DNA of 64,000 bases from positions 744,001 through 808,000 of the forward strand of contig JAMSLZ010000002.1 of NCBI GenBank assembly GCA_026027325.1, written 5' to 3'. This document shows, one piece after another, positions 47,548 to 59,781 of the stretch; the first letter of the stretch is position 1; every line of letters begins with the position of its first letter. Under the pieces are notes generated by a model that saw only the letters and a list, made by a program, of their open reading frames with translations, was not told the origin of the DNA and did not search any database. A program made the translations under genes and the position numbers. The DNA is from Actinomucor elegans (taxonomy: Eukaryota; Mucoromycota; Mucoromycetes; Mucorales; Mucoraceae).

Positions 47548-47867
47548 ATGGTTGCAGACACCGAGAACATTCGAAAGCTCAATTCATACCTTAATTTCAA
47601 ATCACGAATCAAGATTACCGATGGAAGAACATTTATTGGTACATTTGTATGCATTGATAAAGAAAAGAATATCATTTTAGCTCATACAGAAGAGTTTCGG
47701 GGAGGTAACAAAAGTCTATTGATTCAACTCGTTCTTTTTTTTTAAAAAAAAAACTCTTTTATCAAATAGACGAACGAAGATTAGTCGGGTTGGTTATGAT
47801 ACCTGGAAAACATCTAGTCAAGATAGAAACTGAAGACTTGGAAGTTGCTTCATCAATGTACACTTGA
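47548..47867 (+). CDS. NAA38: NAA38 (LSMD1/Mak31), NatC auxiliary subunit
   Basis: Sm-fold auxiliary subunit of the NatC N-terminal acetyltransferase. Two exons (47548-47704 and 47770-47867) give 84 residues, near the usual size. The Sm1 part reads NSYLNFKSRIKITDGRTFIG and continues TFVCIDKEKNIIL; Sm2 is GLVMIPGKHLVKIE, in which the RG of canonical Lsm proteins is replaced by PGKH, as in Mak31/NAA38. The split codon at the intron (G|AC) gives ERRLVGLVM. Generic Lsm1/Lsm8 proteins are the main alternative, but the missing RG and the EERRL-type linker favour NAA38. Confidence 0.85.
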
Positions 47868-48199
47868 TATGATACCCTCGCCTAAGCGATATAAATGTAC
47901 AGTAAACAATAAAAATATAGACGCGACATTATACAAGTATATACGGAAGTCATTGTGTTTAGTAAAGGTAAAAAATTTGGGGAAAGTTTCTTGAAGTACG
48001 TTCACCAATTGTATTCAAACGTATATATCAATATGCCTTATGATTATCAAATGAATCCCTAAATGACATATTTTATAAGTGCAATGGGAAAAGGGCATTA
48101 AAAGATTAATCTACCGAGATTTCGTCAATAGATTGACAATTGTAAGATTTTATTTAAAGGCTTATTTATATACACGCATTATTTAAAGCTACAGTCATA
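47868..48199. other. Convergent spacer, 0.3 kb
   Basis: 3' flanks of NAA38 and the MPLKIP-like gene; nothing else seen. Confidence 0.5.
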
Positions 48200-48460
48200 C
48201 TATTTTTGTTTCTCCAAATGTTGCCAAGGATCCTGTGTCATGCTTGGTAAATAAAATACTGCAAATCGTTCCTCAATGGCTTCAGGTGAATAGTCTACAT
48301 CAGCCTGCTGATGAGTGAATGATCTATTGTTATTATTGTGCTGGAAACCACCTCTACCACGGCCTCTTCCTCCACCTCTTCCTCCACCTCTTCCTCGAAA
48401 GCCACGCCCACGGCCTCTGGACTGGTATCCCTGAAATGAATTTTGTGATGGTTGATACAT
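48200..48460 (-). CDS. MPLKIP/TTDN1-like RGG-rich protein
   Basis: 86 residues, one exon. The first half is an RGG/RGRG box (from YQSRGRGRGFRGRG) following MYQPSQNSF; the C-terminus has FYLPSMTQDPWQHLE, which matches the YFxPSMLEDPWxxLE signature of human TTDN1 (MPLKIP), the protein mutated in non-photosensitive trichothiodystrophy. Human TTDN1 is about twice as long but has the same order of low-complexity head and conserved tail. An upstream in-frame ATG at 48649 would run through the promoter and overlap the TFB1 start; I reject it. The gene is head to head with TFB1. Confidence 0.7.
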   Translation of the reverse strand: MYQPSQNSFQGYQSRGRGRGFRGRGGGRGGGRGRGRGGFQHNNNNRSFTHQQADVDYSPEAIEERFAVFYLPSMTQDPWQHLEKQK

Positions 48461-48647
48461 TTCAATAAGGAAAACTCGAAAGGAAATGCGAAAAGCGTTG
48501 ATTTGACCAGCTGCAGTTTTAGAAAAATAAAGCCAAAGGTGGTTCTCTGAATAAAATTGAGGTCCGCCAGGTGACCAACAAAAAAAAAAGGCATATTTCA
48601 ATTCATTACCAGAAGACTTTGCTTTTCCTTTTGAACTATTTCTTAAC
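48461..48647. promoter_or_regulatory. Shared promoter region of MPLKIP-like and TFB1
   Basis: 187 bp separate the two divergent starts, too short for independent full promoters in this AT-rich genome. No specific motif identified. Confidence 0.5.
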
Positions 48648-50836
48648 ATGTGGGAGCCTAATGAACAGTTACTTTTGCGAGCAGCTGTTCGTTATAAAAA
48701 GCATGAAGGCACTCTCTTCGTGACACCACGCCGAGTTGCCTGGCAACAGCAAGGCTCTTCACAATTAACACCTTCTATCTATTACAAGGACATTAAGGGT
48801 AAGTAAGCCAGCAATGCCAGAAAAAAAGTAACATACTTACCTTTATTTGATAGCTTTGGCTCAAACACCTGAGTCTTCACCTAAAGTGCTACTCAAAATA
48901 TCAGTTAATCCACCAATTTCCAAAGATTACACGTTCCAATTCACATCTGCAAAAAATATCCAAGAACGAGAATCAATCAAAGCGCAGATTGCCGAATTGC
49001 TGGCTCGTGTTCGGGGTCTATCAGCTTCACAGGTTGGTACACCCGCTCCAATAACACCTTCTTCAACAGTAGCTTCGCCGTCGCCGTCTACACCCCAGTC
49101 TGTCAATACCACCACCACCACATCTTCCCCCGCAGCATCAACTTTGCAGCAACAGGCGGCAGTCAATATAACACGGCAATCCACGCCTAGTAATGCACCA
49201 TCACCCGGACCTAACAGTCCTAAATCCTGGAGACAAGAGGAATTCAATGATAGAAAGCAATTGTTAACGTCCAGCCGAGAATTACAGACATTGCATCGAG
49301 AATTGGTAGTAATAGGAAAGAGCGTGGATGAAGAAGAGTTTTGGTCCAGTCCATACGTGAAGCGCATCCGTCAGGTAAAAATAACCATAAGGCTTTGATA
49401 AATGACACTAATTCTGTCATGACAGAAACTGAAAAAGGATGCAGTGTCTCGAGAGGGGCGATCAAAAGGCAAATCTTCAAGAATGGTAGAGCTCAAGCCA
49501 GGACAACAAGAAGGATCGGATATCAAATATACTTTGACAAGTAATATTATTCACAATATCTTTACCGAGTTTCCTTCAGGTAAATATCAGGCAAGTGAGT
49601 AGTGGAGGCTTTCTTTCTAAACACGCCCCCCCTTTTTTTTTTAGTGAAAAGAGCTTATGATACCAATGTACCTGATAAAGTAAGCAATATAGTGAGCATA
49701 CTATATCAAAATGACTTATACCTTTTGTAGATGACAGAGCAATCATTCTGGAAGCGATTCTTGGCTTCAGAGTTCTTTCATCGATCACGTACTGGAGGTA
49801 GATCACAGCTAACTCCTTATGATGATATCTTTGATCGATGCTTACAAGAAGAAGATGATGGTAAAAGCTCCAAAGCAAACATATTAGCAACTGTATTCAC
49901 TCTTTCATTAGAAAACTCAAAACCCCCACCCATGTCGCGTATGGACAAGATTCGTTTTGATATTGATCTTTCAACTACAGAAGTAGATCATATGGAGACT
50001 GGTAATGCACCCGATTTTACAATGAAACCAGGCAGAGAAACTCAATCACTGCCTTTGATTCGTCGATTCAACAAGCATTCCTTCAGAGTATTGGAAACAC
50101 CACCATCGTATGTATCACATATCCGATCAAAAAGTACTTCCAGCTGACCCATCCTTCTTTATAGGAAAACCAAACGTGAGGAGCCCTCATTTGAAGAACA
50201 AGTAGGTCAAGACATCATTATTAAGGATTTATTGAATGAGACACCGCCCGAGAAAATCATCCTTGATATTCAAGATACCAGACGATATTTCGAAAGCCAA
50301 ACAGGTGGGTTGGATCTGATGCGTTTAAATGAAGAAGACACAAGTCAGTTGCTGCGTGGATATAAGCGTCGATTTGAAGGTTGGCAGCCAGAGATGGCAA
50401 AGCAAGTCATGCAATCTCATTCTGCAGATCAAGTATGCGTAGAATTAACAAATACTATCAAAAGGAAAATCCGACACGATGATAAGTCAACAGCAGATAT
50501 CAAGTTACCACCTCCAGTACAACAAAAGATTCAAAACTACCATTCATTAACCAATGAGATTTTGCGCCACTTTTGGTCTTCTTATGAACCATATAAAGCA
50601 GATAAAAATTTGCGTATGGTAGAGTCTTTAAAGAAACAGCAAGAAAAACTTAAAGAAGTTTTAATTGCAGTGGTTAGCTATGAAGGAGATCCAGAAAAAT
50701 GTAAACAGGTATGAGAAGCTTAAACATTGACATGAACCCTTACTAATCGAATGGTATATAGACTTTAATGCCTGTTTTGCAAGCCGTAGACAGAGCCCTG
50801 GAAACGTCCAAGAAGCGTATGAAAAAGAAGCGATAG
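48648..50836 (+). CDS. TFB1: TFIIH subunit p62 / Tfb1
   Basis: Core TFIIH subunit for RNA polymerase II initiation and nucleotide excision repair. Seven exons (48648-48798, 48854-49374, 49426-49579, 49645-49679, 49731-50107, 50165-50708, 50762-50836) give 618 residues; yeast Tfb1 is 642. An N-terminal PH/PTB domain (1-110) begins MWEPNEQLLLRAAVRYKKHE and has RVAWQQQGSS. A Ser/Thr/Pro/Gln linker follows. The BSD domain reads TEQSFWKRFLASEFFHRSR, with a further helical C-terminal region (DLLNETPPEKI, LLRGYKRRFEGWQPEMAKQV) and a basic end KKRMKKKR. All joins are in frame. Exon 4 is only 35 nt. Confidence 0.94.
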
Positions 50837-51099
50837 GGCTATTATTGCTATATATATATTTGAATAAAAGCACATCCTGTAAATATACTATGTAACACGA
50901 GATAATATGGTAAACATGCATCATTTAAGCAAGACTAGACAGCAGTTTAAAAAATAACTGATTTTTTATGATTTTGAATGATAAGTATATAGAAAGTGCG
51001 GTGTGCGCAAAGTGTATTAACAACGAATATTTCAGATTATTACATTATGCATTGAATTATATAATGAGCTTTTCTTTTTTTTTTCTTTTTTTTTTGCTG

Positions 51100-51164
51100 A
51101 TTCCAGTTTAATGTCTCATCTGAAAACCAGTGCATGCTCATAGTGAAGAACTGCATTTTTTAGA
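51100..51164 (+). repeat. Dispersed ~75-bp repeat, copy 11
   Basis: ATTCCAGTTTAATGTCTCAT, then CTGAAAACCAGTGCATGCTC and GAAGAACTGCATTTTTTAG. Confidence 0.5.
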
Positions 51165-51245
51165 ATTTTTATTTGGCTAAATATTAAAAGACGTGTTTCG
51201 CCTTAGCAACTGGCTGTAGCACATATGAAATTTATGTAATCTAGA

Positions 51246-51322
51246 TCAATCGATTGATATCAATTCAGTGTTGCATCTCAATAGTAATTCATTTTCAAAA
51301 TGAGCTACTGCATCTATATCTA
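51246..51322 (+). repeat. Dispersed ~75-bp repeat, copy 12
   Basis: ATCAATTCAGTGTTGCATCT, then TTCATTTTCAAAATGAGC and CTACTGCATCTATATC. It sits about 157 bp after copy 11. Confidence 0.55.
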
Positions 51323-53184
51323 CGAATATTTACGAATACTCATGAAGACAAAGAAAAGAATTGACCATTTGATCAACTCTTATCAATGGTGATATTTATT
51401 TACCACTGCAAGTTCATTGTGTATATAGTCAAGTTTGAAGATATAGACTCTTATAAATCATGGCAGTACCTCGAATTCACACACAATATCACAATTAAAA
51501 CCAAATTATTGATAATAAATCGTTATACAACTATTATATTGACCCTGATAGACACTTACATTTACTAATGATTGCGCAAAATCGACAAACCAACCCACAA
51601 TAAAGAAAAGATAAAGATAGGAGGTCTCTTAAACAAATTCAACGAGCAAGTAGCTAACATACATTAGGTATGGCCAGATTGTTATATGCAAAGACCTACA
51701 CTTATCTTTATCTATTCATTATTATACAAATTCAGCTGAAAGATAACAGGATCGGGACATGGAATAATGAGTGCATTCGTCTACAATCTTATCATACATA
51801 GAGATAACCAAGCTGCTGTTATCTGAGCCAGTCAATACACAGAGTTAACCAAACTGCTTCTGTCTAATGTAAAACAGCTGTAAAACAGCTCCGAAACGTT
51901 AGACTTGACCTGTATCATAACCAATTCACTGCTTGAGTTGGTTATTAATACCTACACTCAGTAGAAAAAACTAAGGTCAGAGTGATACCAAATTCAGTCT
52001 AAACATTTATGCAGTAATGAATTCTCATGATTATATCAATAAGAGGATACTAAAAACGAACTAGCGCATATACCAAAACTATTGTTTCATTGAATTGCAA
52101 TGAATGCACTGTAAATTACATACTTTTTACGTGAATAATCAGATCTAATGATCTATATTGTATTACTCGATCAATATCAAAAGCCACATTTAGTAACTAA
52201 CATACTTCAAATGAATGTGCATCACTATTAGAATCGTTGTTACCATAACTACTGCTACATTTACGAAAGAATAATAGTTATGGTTGTTAGGAAAATAGAT
52301 CCCATTGAAAGCTGAAGAATATGCTATAGATCATCATAGTATGCTTGTCCAAAATATTTACAGTAGTTAGTCAACAAAAATTCGAGATTAACACTTTGAT
52401 TCCCTAGGAATACATAAAACAAGGCTCTCTTTTAGCAGTATGGGTTGTTCATAGCCCTATCGTCAATACAGTAGAACGCTGTATAATCGCGATGATAGAT
52501 CACGCTAGCACTTGAAGGAATGCCCATTCTTTCTTCGCCGTATATCCCCTTATTGTTTGCTAAACATATTAAGTCATCAGAGTTACTACATCCCGGTAAA
52601 ACTTTGATTTACCGCCAATACTTTTAGATATTTGGCTCATTCGCTAGTTCAACCGTCATCAAATTTTCTTTCACCAATGAAGAGGATGCAGCTCTACATA
52701 ATACTAAACCTGAGGGAAAAGAATGATTTTCAGAGTTACTTGAGAATAAAGTGTAGATTTACTCGCACTTGTCGAGTTTACAGTTATATTGCTAAGAGTG
52801 AATAGCATGATACTGTTGGATTACGTTTCTGAAACAATAATCTGGGCCAGTCTAAATCTAGTGTGTGGATAAGATATGGGTAGCTGCCCCAAAAGACAAT
52901 GGATATCCGAGCTGTTGTACGATGATAAGTTGTTCACTTATTGATAAACTTGAAGTAAACCATGATAGTATACATAAACGCTAGAATAAACAAAAGGTGC
53001 TATATGTTGGACACTGATCAAAACAACAAGTGATCTTCACTTAATAGTGTTTACCAATGTTTGGGTCAAAAGCACTGACCGTGTTTGATATACCTGTACC
53101 ACCGTTAAATGTAGCGCCACTTCAGCAAATGACGAGACTTAGCTGAGGCGCGGAGAAACACGGCCAATGTCAAATCTCTTGTCT

Positions 53185-53197
53185 GAATGTTTCAGAA
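53185..53197 (+). promoter_or_regulatory. Heat-shock-element-like site before the HSF gene
   Basis: GAATGTTTCAGAA has the first and third GAA at the spacing of an HSE (GAAnnTTCnnGAA), with the middle TTC one base late. It lies 86 nt before the start codon. Confidence 0.3.
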
Positions 53198-53282
53198 AAA
53201 AAAAAGTCCTTTTATATATTAAAACCAACATACGATTATGCTTTTTTTCCCTTTGCGTCTCTTCATTCTACCTATTAAATAT

Positions 53283-54516
53283 ATGGATAAAAACATTACC
53301 GGCATGGATAATAGTGACTCTTATATAACATTCAATCGTTGTAAGCGTACAAGCATGTCTTCTGTTCGCTCTAGCGCATCATGCACTTCGCCTTACGAAC
53401 CAGCATCTGACTTTTTATCTTTCAACGAAGAGCCGCTGCAGCGTAGACCTTCAAAGAAGGGTGTGAGTACCTTTATCAGTAAACTATACACGTAAGATAG
53501 GAACAATGCTTGATATTAAATTTATTAACTCGATCGTAGTATGGTTGAGGATGGCTGTCATAAGAACTTGATAACATGGAATTCAAGTGGCACTTCCTTC
53601 TTTGTATGCAACGCAACCCAATTTTCTCAAGAGGTACTTCCGGAATACTTCAAGCATAGCAACTTTTCCAGTTTTGTTCGCCTATTGAATATGTATGTGA
53701 CCATATTGGTAGATTATTCATCCCAGTTGACAAATAGAATAGGTATGGGTTCCATAAGATCAACAAGTCGCCTAGAGGACAAAGAGGTAATAATGAAAAC
53801 GAGATTTGGGAATTTTCTCATCCCAAGTTTCAACACGGACGCTCGGAGGCCTTGAAAGACATTAAACGAAAAGCCATGGATTCAGAATTGCTAAGGCGAG
53901 AAACAGGCGATATTCACGCTAATTTTGCCATGCTCCAAATGTCTCAAACTGACTTGCTTCAGCAATTCTATATACTACAAGATAATTTTTCTAGTTTATT
54001 GCAAGGATTTCAAGAGACAAAGAGGATACAGCAACAACAACAAATGCTTATCCGTCAGTTGGCTGAACGACAAGGTCTATCTGAAAATGATCTTTTACAA
54101 GGTAGATAATAGAAATGACCCTTCAATGAGCAAGAAAACCAAACTATTTTCTCATAGAATTTAAGATGGAAGATCTTAAATCCACACACTCTAGAACTGC
54201 TAGTCCGCTTGCTGTCTTTGTCACCTCTCCAGCCGATCCAAAGGGTGATTATATTTCTACGCAACTCAACAGCGACACCACGATGTGGGATCCTCAGTTT
54301 CATCCTTTGCAACAAACACCAGACGTAACCATGTCGATTTACGATACATCGAATAATTCTTCACCAGCGGCGCCAGTGTCGCCCAACATGTTTGACAATG
54401 CTGTTAACACACCTTTGCCGCCTAGTCCTGTGCCTCCCACGATGATGACCTCCTCACCTGTCAATCATTATCGCCCAAAGTACGAAGACGTGAATACCCT
54501 TGGACTGAACCTTTAG
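53283..54516 (+). CDS. HSF/Sfl1-type transcription factor
   Basis: Heat-shock-factor-family DNA-binding protein. Four exons (53283-53491, 53540-53692, 53743-54101, 54158-54516) give 359 residues. The DNA-binding domain (about 57-160) reads KGVSTFISKLYTMVEDG, ITWNSSGTSFFV, and the recognition segment SNFSSFVRLLNMYGFHKI, followed by NEIWEFSHPKFQHG. The usual Gln after Arg in FVRQLNMYGF is Leu here. A coiled-coil oligomerisation region (HR-A/B) follows, rich in Gln near LLQGFQETKRIQQQQQ. The C-terminal 120 residues are Ser/Pro-rich. The start at MDKNITG was chosen because the frame upstream (MLFFPLRL) is T-rich leader. Whether this is the essential Hsf1 or an Sfl1-like paralogue cannot be settled here. 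Confidence 0.88.
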
Positions 54517-57309
54517 ACCACTTATTTCAGTCATTCCATGTATACTTTTTATATATAGTTCTCATTGCATGTTAATTCAATCAGCTTATTCACATCTCCA
54601 TGTATTACGTTATACACACCTGTTCTTTATGCACTATTACAATTGCTTCTTCTTTTTTTTTGTAGATACATCATCTATATGTTATGTAAATTTATTGATT
54701 CGTTTTTCAATAAACAACCAATACATAAAAAAAACCAATGAATTGTCTTTGCACATAAAGAAAAGCTTATTTTATTAAGACCTCGACTTCAAATTTCCAA
54801 TGACAATGCATGATTTATAATAACTCATGAAGCTTCTTAATCATTTACAATTGGGTTATTAATACTAATATTCTCGATTTTCAACTAATAGTTATCATTA
54901 ATTTTCGAGAAAACCACATTGCACAATTCACAGAATTTTAGTTTTTTTAACTGGGGGAAAGCTATTGCTGCAACGAGGTATATAAATAGACATGCCAACA
55001 ACAATGAATGAGACAAATGTGCTACCACCAAAATGCAACAGTAACTCATTCTGACCATAGACAGCGAATCAAATCGAGACTAACCAAGATCACTTACGAT
55101 GGTTGAAACCATAATATCAGTTCCCCAAGTTGTTGGAATTTCTCTGAATCCCAGAGGCAGAAATTTTCTCTCCAGAAATGGAAATCAGAGCATGGAAACC
55201 AACATGCACATATTTCTAATTCAAATACTTTGGTAAATTCATTGAGCATTGAATTGCTTTTTGAATAATATAAGTATTAAGTAAAATTTTAAAAAAAATG
55301 GTGCCAGAGAAAAAACTAGATATTTCTTCAAAGTTTTGTATCCCTTGAGTCTGTAGGAATATAATTATAAAGGTATTGCATTGAAATGAGTTTTAGTTAT
55401 TCTACATTCATTGCAAGTCTCAATTTCAGATCTACGAGAGATCATATAATTTGAGATTTTTTGTCAAGTACACCATGAATCATCAATGGAATGAATATAT
55501 TACGGATTAATTTCTTCACCAAAAAATAGATATCGTAACGTCCAAAACGACTACTTTATATCCACACCTTTTATTATTAATAAAATTTGTGTAAAAACGC
55601 GTTTATTTCAAGTGATACCAGCTTTGTCATATGCTAGAGGCAGAATATTGCTCCAGATATAAAAACCTTGAATATTTAATGTCTAGTAGCACCTGTTTAT
55701 TTCAAGACTTATATACATGTAGTAGTTTACTAAAAAAAATTTGTTCTTTTTCTATGTATTTCTTGAGAATTAAAGTAGTACCTCAACATATCCCTATCTT
55801 ATATGCGAATTCCTACATGTGGGGATTTTGTCAAGTAGTACTCCGCTGCTCACTCCAGTTGCAATCCTCATTGTCCAATGAAATCGAAGAAGCAGCGATT
55901 TATACATTTTTATTGAATAATTGTGTTATAGGACTTGATTAACAATTATTACACTAAAAAGTTTCCATATAAGCCAATCGTAAATATTTCCTTTCATTGA
56001 ATGATGATCCACTTCTTCACCTTCCTCTTCACAAATATATATATATATATATATATATAAACAAAAAACTTTATCATGATAACTATCAAAGTACTTGAAC
56101 TGGGATTTCAAATGCTGATCTACACACTTGTACAAATTCTTTAATACGTGTGCAATCAGGCTATTCATACTATTGTATTTTATGATCTGCCATTTAAGAC
56201 AAGCCATACTTTTCTTACTTCAGGATATTCCATCATGATTTACCCGTTGTTCGATGAATTGCTTTCGAAACAAACCGTAACCAAACTATCATTTCAGGAA
56301 ATTTTGGACACTTTTTTAACAGTGGCATTTATACTATGTATGTGAAAAACGCGTGTTGCCTGCCTTTATACAAAAAGCAATTAATCTCTTTATTAACTTC
56401 GGTCTCCAACTCATCCAGTAACATGTGCGTGTCTTGCTCTGACCAGAAAACTCTTGAGCTATAAGCGATTGATAGCATATGAGCTTTGTCTTTTTTGCTG
56501 AACGATGAATAGTTTTTTGTCTGAGCTTTAGCCTACTGATGTTGGTAATAACATTAACTTTGAATTTAGCTTAAATTATAGCGAAAAAAGGAGTGAAGGA
56601 AGACAGTATGTATTTCTATGGATGTATTTTGGCAAATAGAGCCGTACCAAGGGAACAAATAAAGTAGTATACATCAACTCTAAGGGCTTTGTTGTGTTTC
56701 TATGTAATCAATTACTCTCTTGGATAAAAGGCTTCGTGGGGTCAAATTTCAAGGTAAATAGAGGAGACTATTTTGCATGCATAGTGAGAGATGACAGCAT
56801 ATAGCACAAAACTATCACATCTATATTTACAATATTGAAGTAAAATACTTGCTGTTATTGAAATTAAAGTTAACCATAATTCCTGACTTTGCAAAGATAC
56901 ACCCTTATGAAATAAGCTTCCTAACTCGATCATATCACGGTAGAGAAGTATTGGTTAATCAACTCAATTAGAGCTGTATGATGCCACCATGTTAGATATA
57001 AAATGCTCTGAAAGCTTGACTTCAACTTGGTAGTACCGTTTTGGTTACAAGTTATCAATGGGAATCCTGTTTCTGTGGCACTTGCTGTAGTGTACAGCTA
57101 CAAAGTAGATAGGGTTACGTGGTTCACAAGTATATAACTTTATGTAGCATTGTGTATCATGTTAATCAATGTCATAGTATGGATATCTTGATCACTTTTG
57201 CTATAATAGAGATATAATATAATTCATAGGCGCTTATGTTTATTGTTAATAGGATGAAGGATAGAATAGATAAGTAGTATAATAAATAGGTTGAATTAAA
57301 TTAAGAAGT
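54517..57309. other. Intergenic region, 2.8 kb
   Basis: HSF 3' flank and AT-rich spacer with a (TA)n tract at 56037-56058. A 103-codon plus-strand frame at 55631-55942 has no family features and no splice context. No other signal seen. Confidence 0.45.
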
Positions 57310-59381
<2,072 letters not shown>

Positions 59382-59607
59382 TACTATTTATTTGCTTGGA
59401 AAAAAGAAAGAAAGAAAGGATCAGGTTGTAATAAAGGTTAAAGAAAGAATAGTATTTAAACGTAAAAATAAAAAATAAAACTGGATTTAATCCCATTTTT
59501 ATAATAACGTTAGTTTTAAGGCGGCGAATCCTATCAAATGAACCACAAGAAACTGTATTACAGCGCGTAACTATGTTTGGAAACTCCTGTTCACCTTGCG
59601 GGACTTG
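59382..59607. other. Short intergenic spacer
   Basis: Promoter of the aldehyde dehydrogenase gene (minus strand) and the 3' flank of the small gene beyond; nothing else seen. Confidence 0.4.
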
Positions 59608-59781
59608 TTAGCATATCAGCTTGTGTTTATTGTTATTGCTGTAAAGTGAAGCAAACACTGTCATGGCGATACATGAAAGCATATAGCCGCTGAATTTAAA
59701 GAATGCTGATCGAGAAAACTGTCTTTCTTCTTCAGGTGTTCGAAACGAAGAGTAGATCTTCCAAAGATTGGGTAACGCCAT
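59608..59781 (-). CDS. Small single-pass membrane protein, 57 residues
   Basis: Starts MALPNLWKIYSSFRTPEEE, has a charged segment (RQFSRS) and one hydrophobic stretch FSGYMLSCIAMTVFASLYSN, ending HKLIC. One exon; codon use looks coding. It resembles small subunits of organelle membrane complexes in size and design, but I cannot match a named family and do not assign one. It lies head-to-tail upstream of the aldehyde dehydrogenase, with about 226 bp between its stop and that gene's start. Confidence 0.5.
   Translation of the reverse strand: MALPNLWKIYSSFRTPEEERQFSRSAFFKFSGYMLSCIAMTVFASLYSNNNKHKLIC

Larger units (their letters stand above)
50837..53282. other. Gene-free region, 2.4 kb
   Basis: Two repeat copies (51100-51164, 51246-51322). 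A short TGTAAAACAGC direct repeat at about 51870-51893. I find no exon-like structure. The last 150 bp are the HSF promoter: CCAAT at 53164, an HSE-like GAATGTTTCAGAA (53185-53197) and TATATA at about 53213. Confidence 0.5.

Noticed and set aside
48461..48649. N-terminal extension of the MPLKIP-like frame (149 residues)
   Set aside because: The extra 63 codons run through AT-rich promoter sequence and overlap the TFB1 start codon.
55631..55942. 103-codon plus-strand frame
   Set aside because: No family features, in a gene-free AT-rich spacer, and no promoter-like leader.
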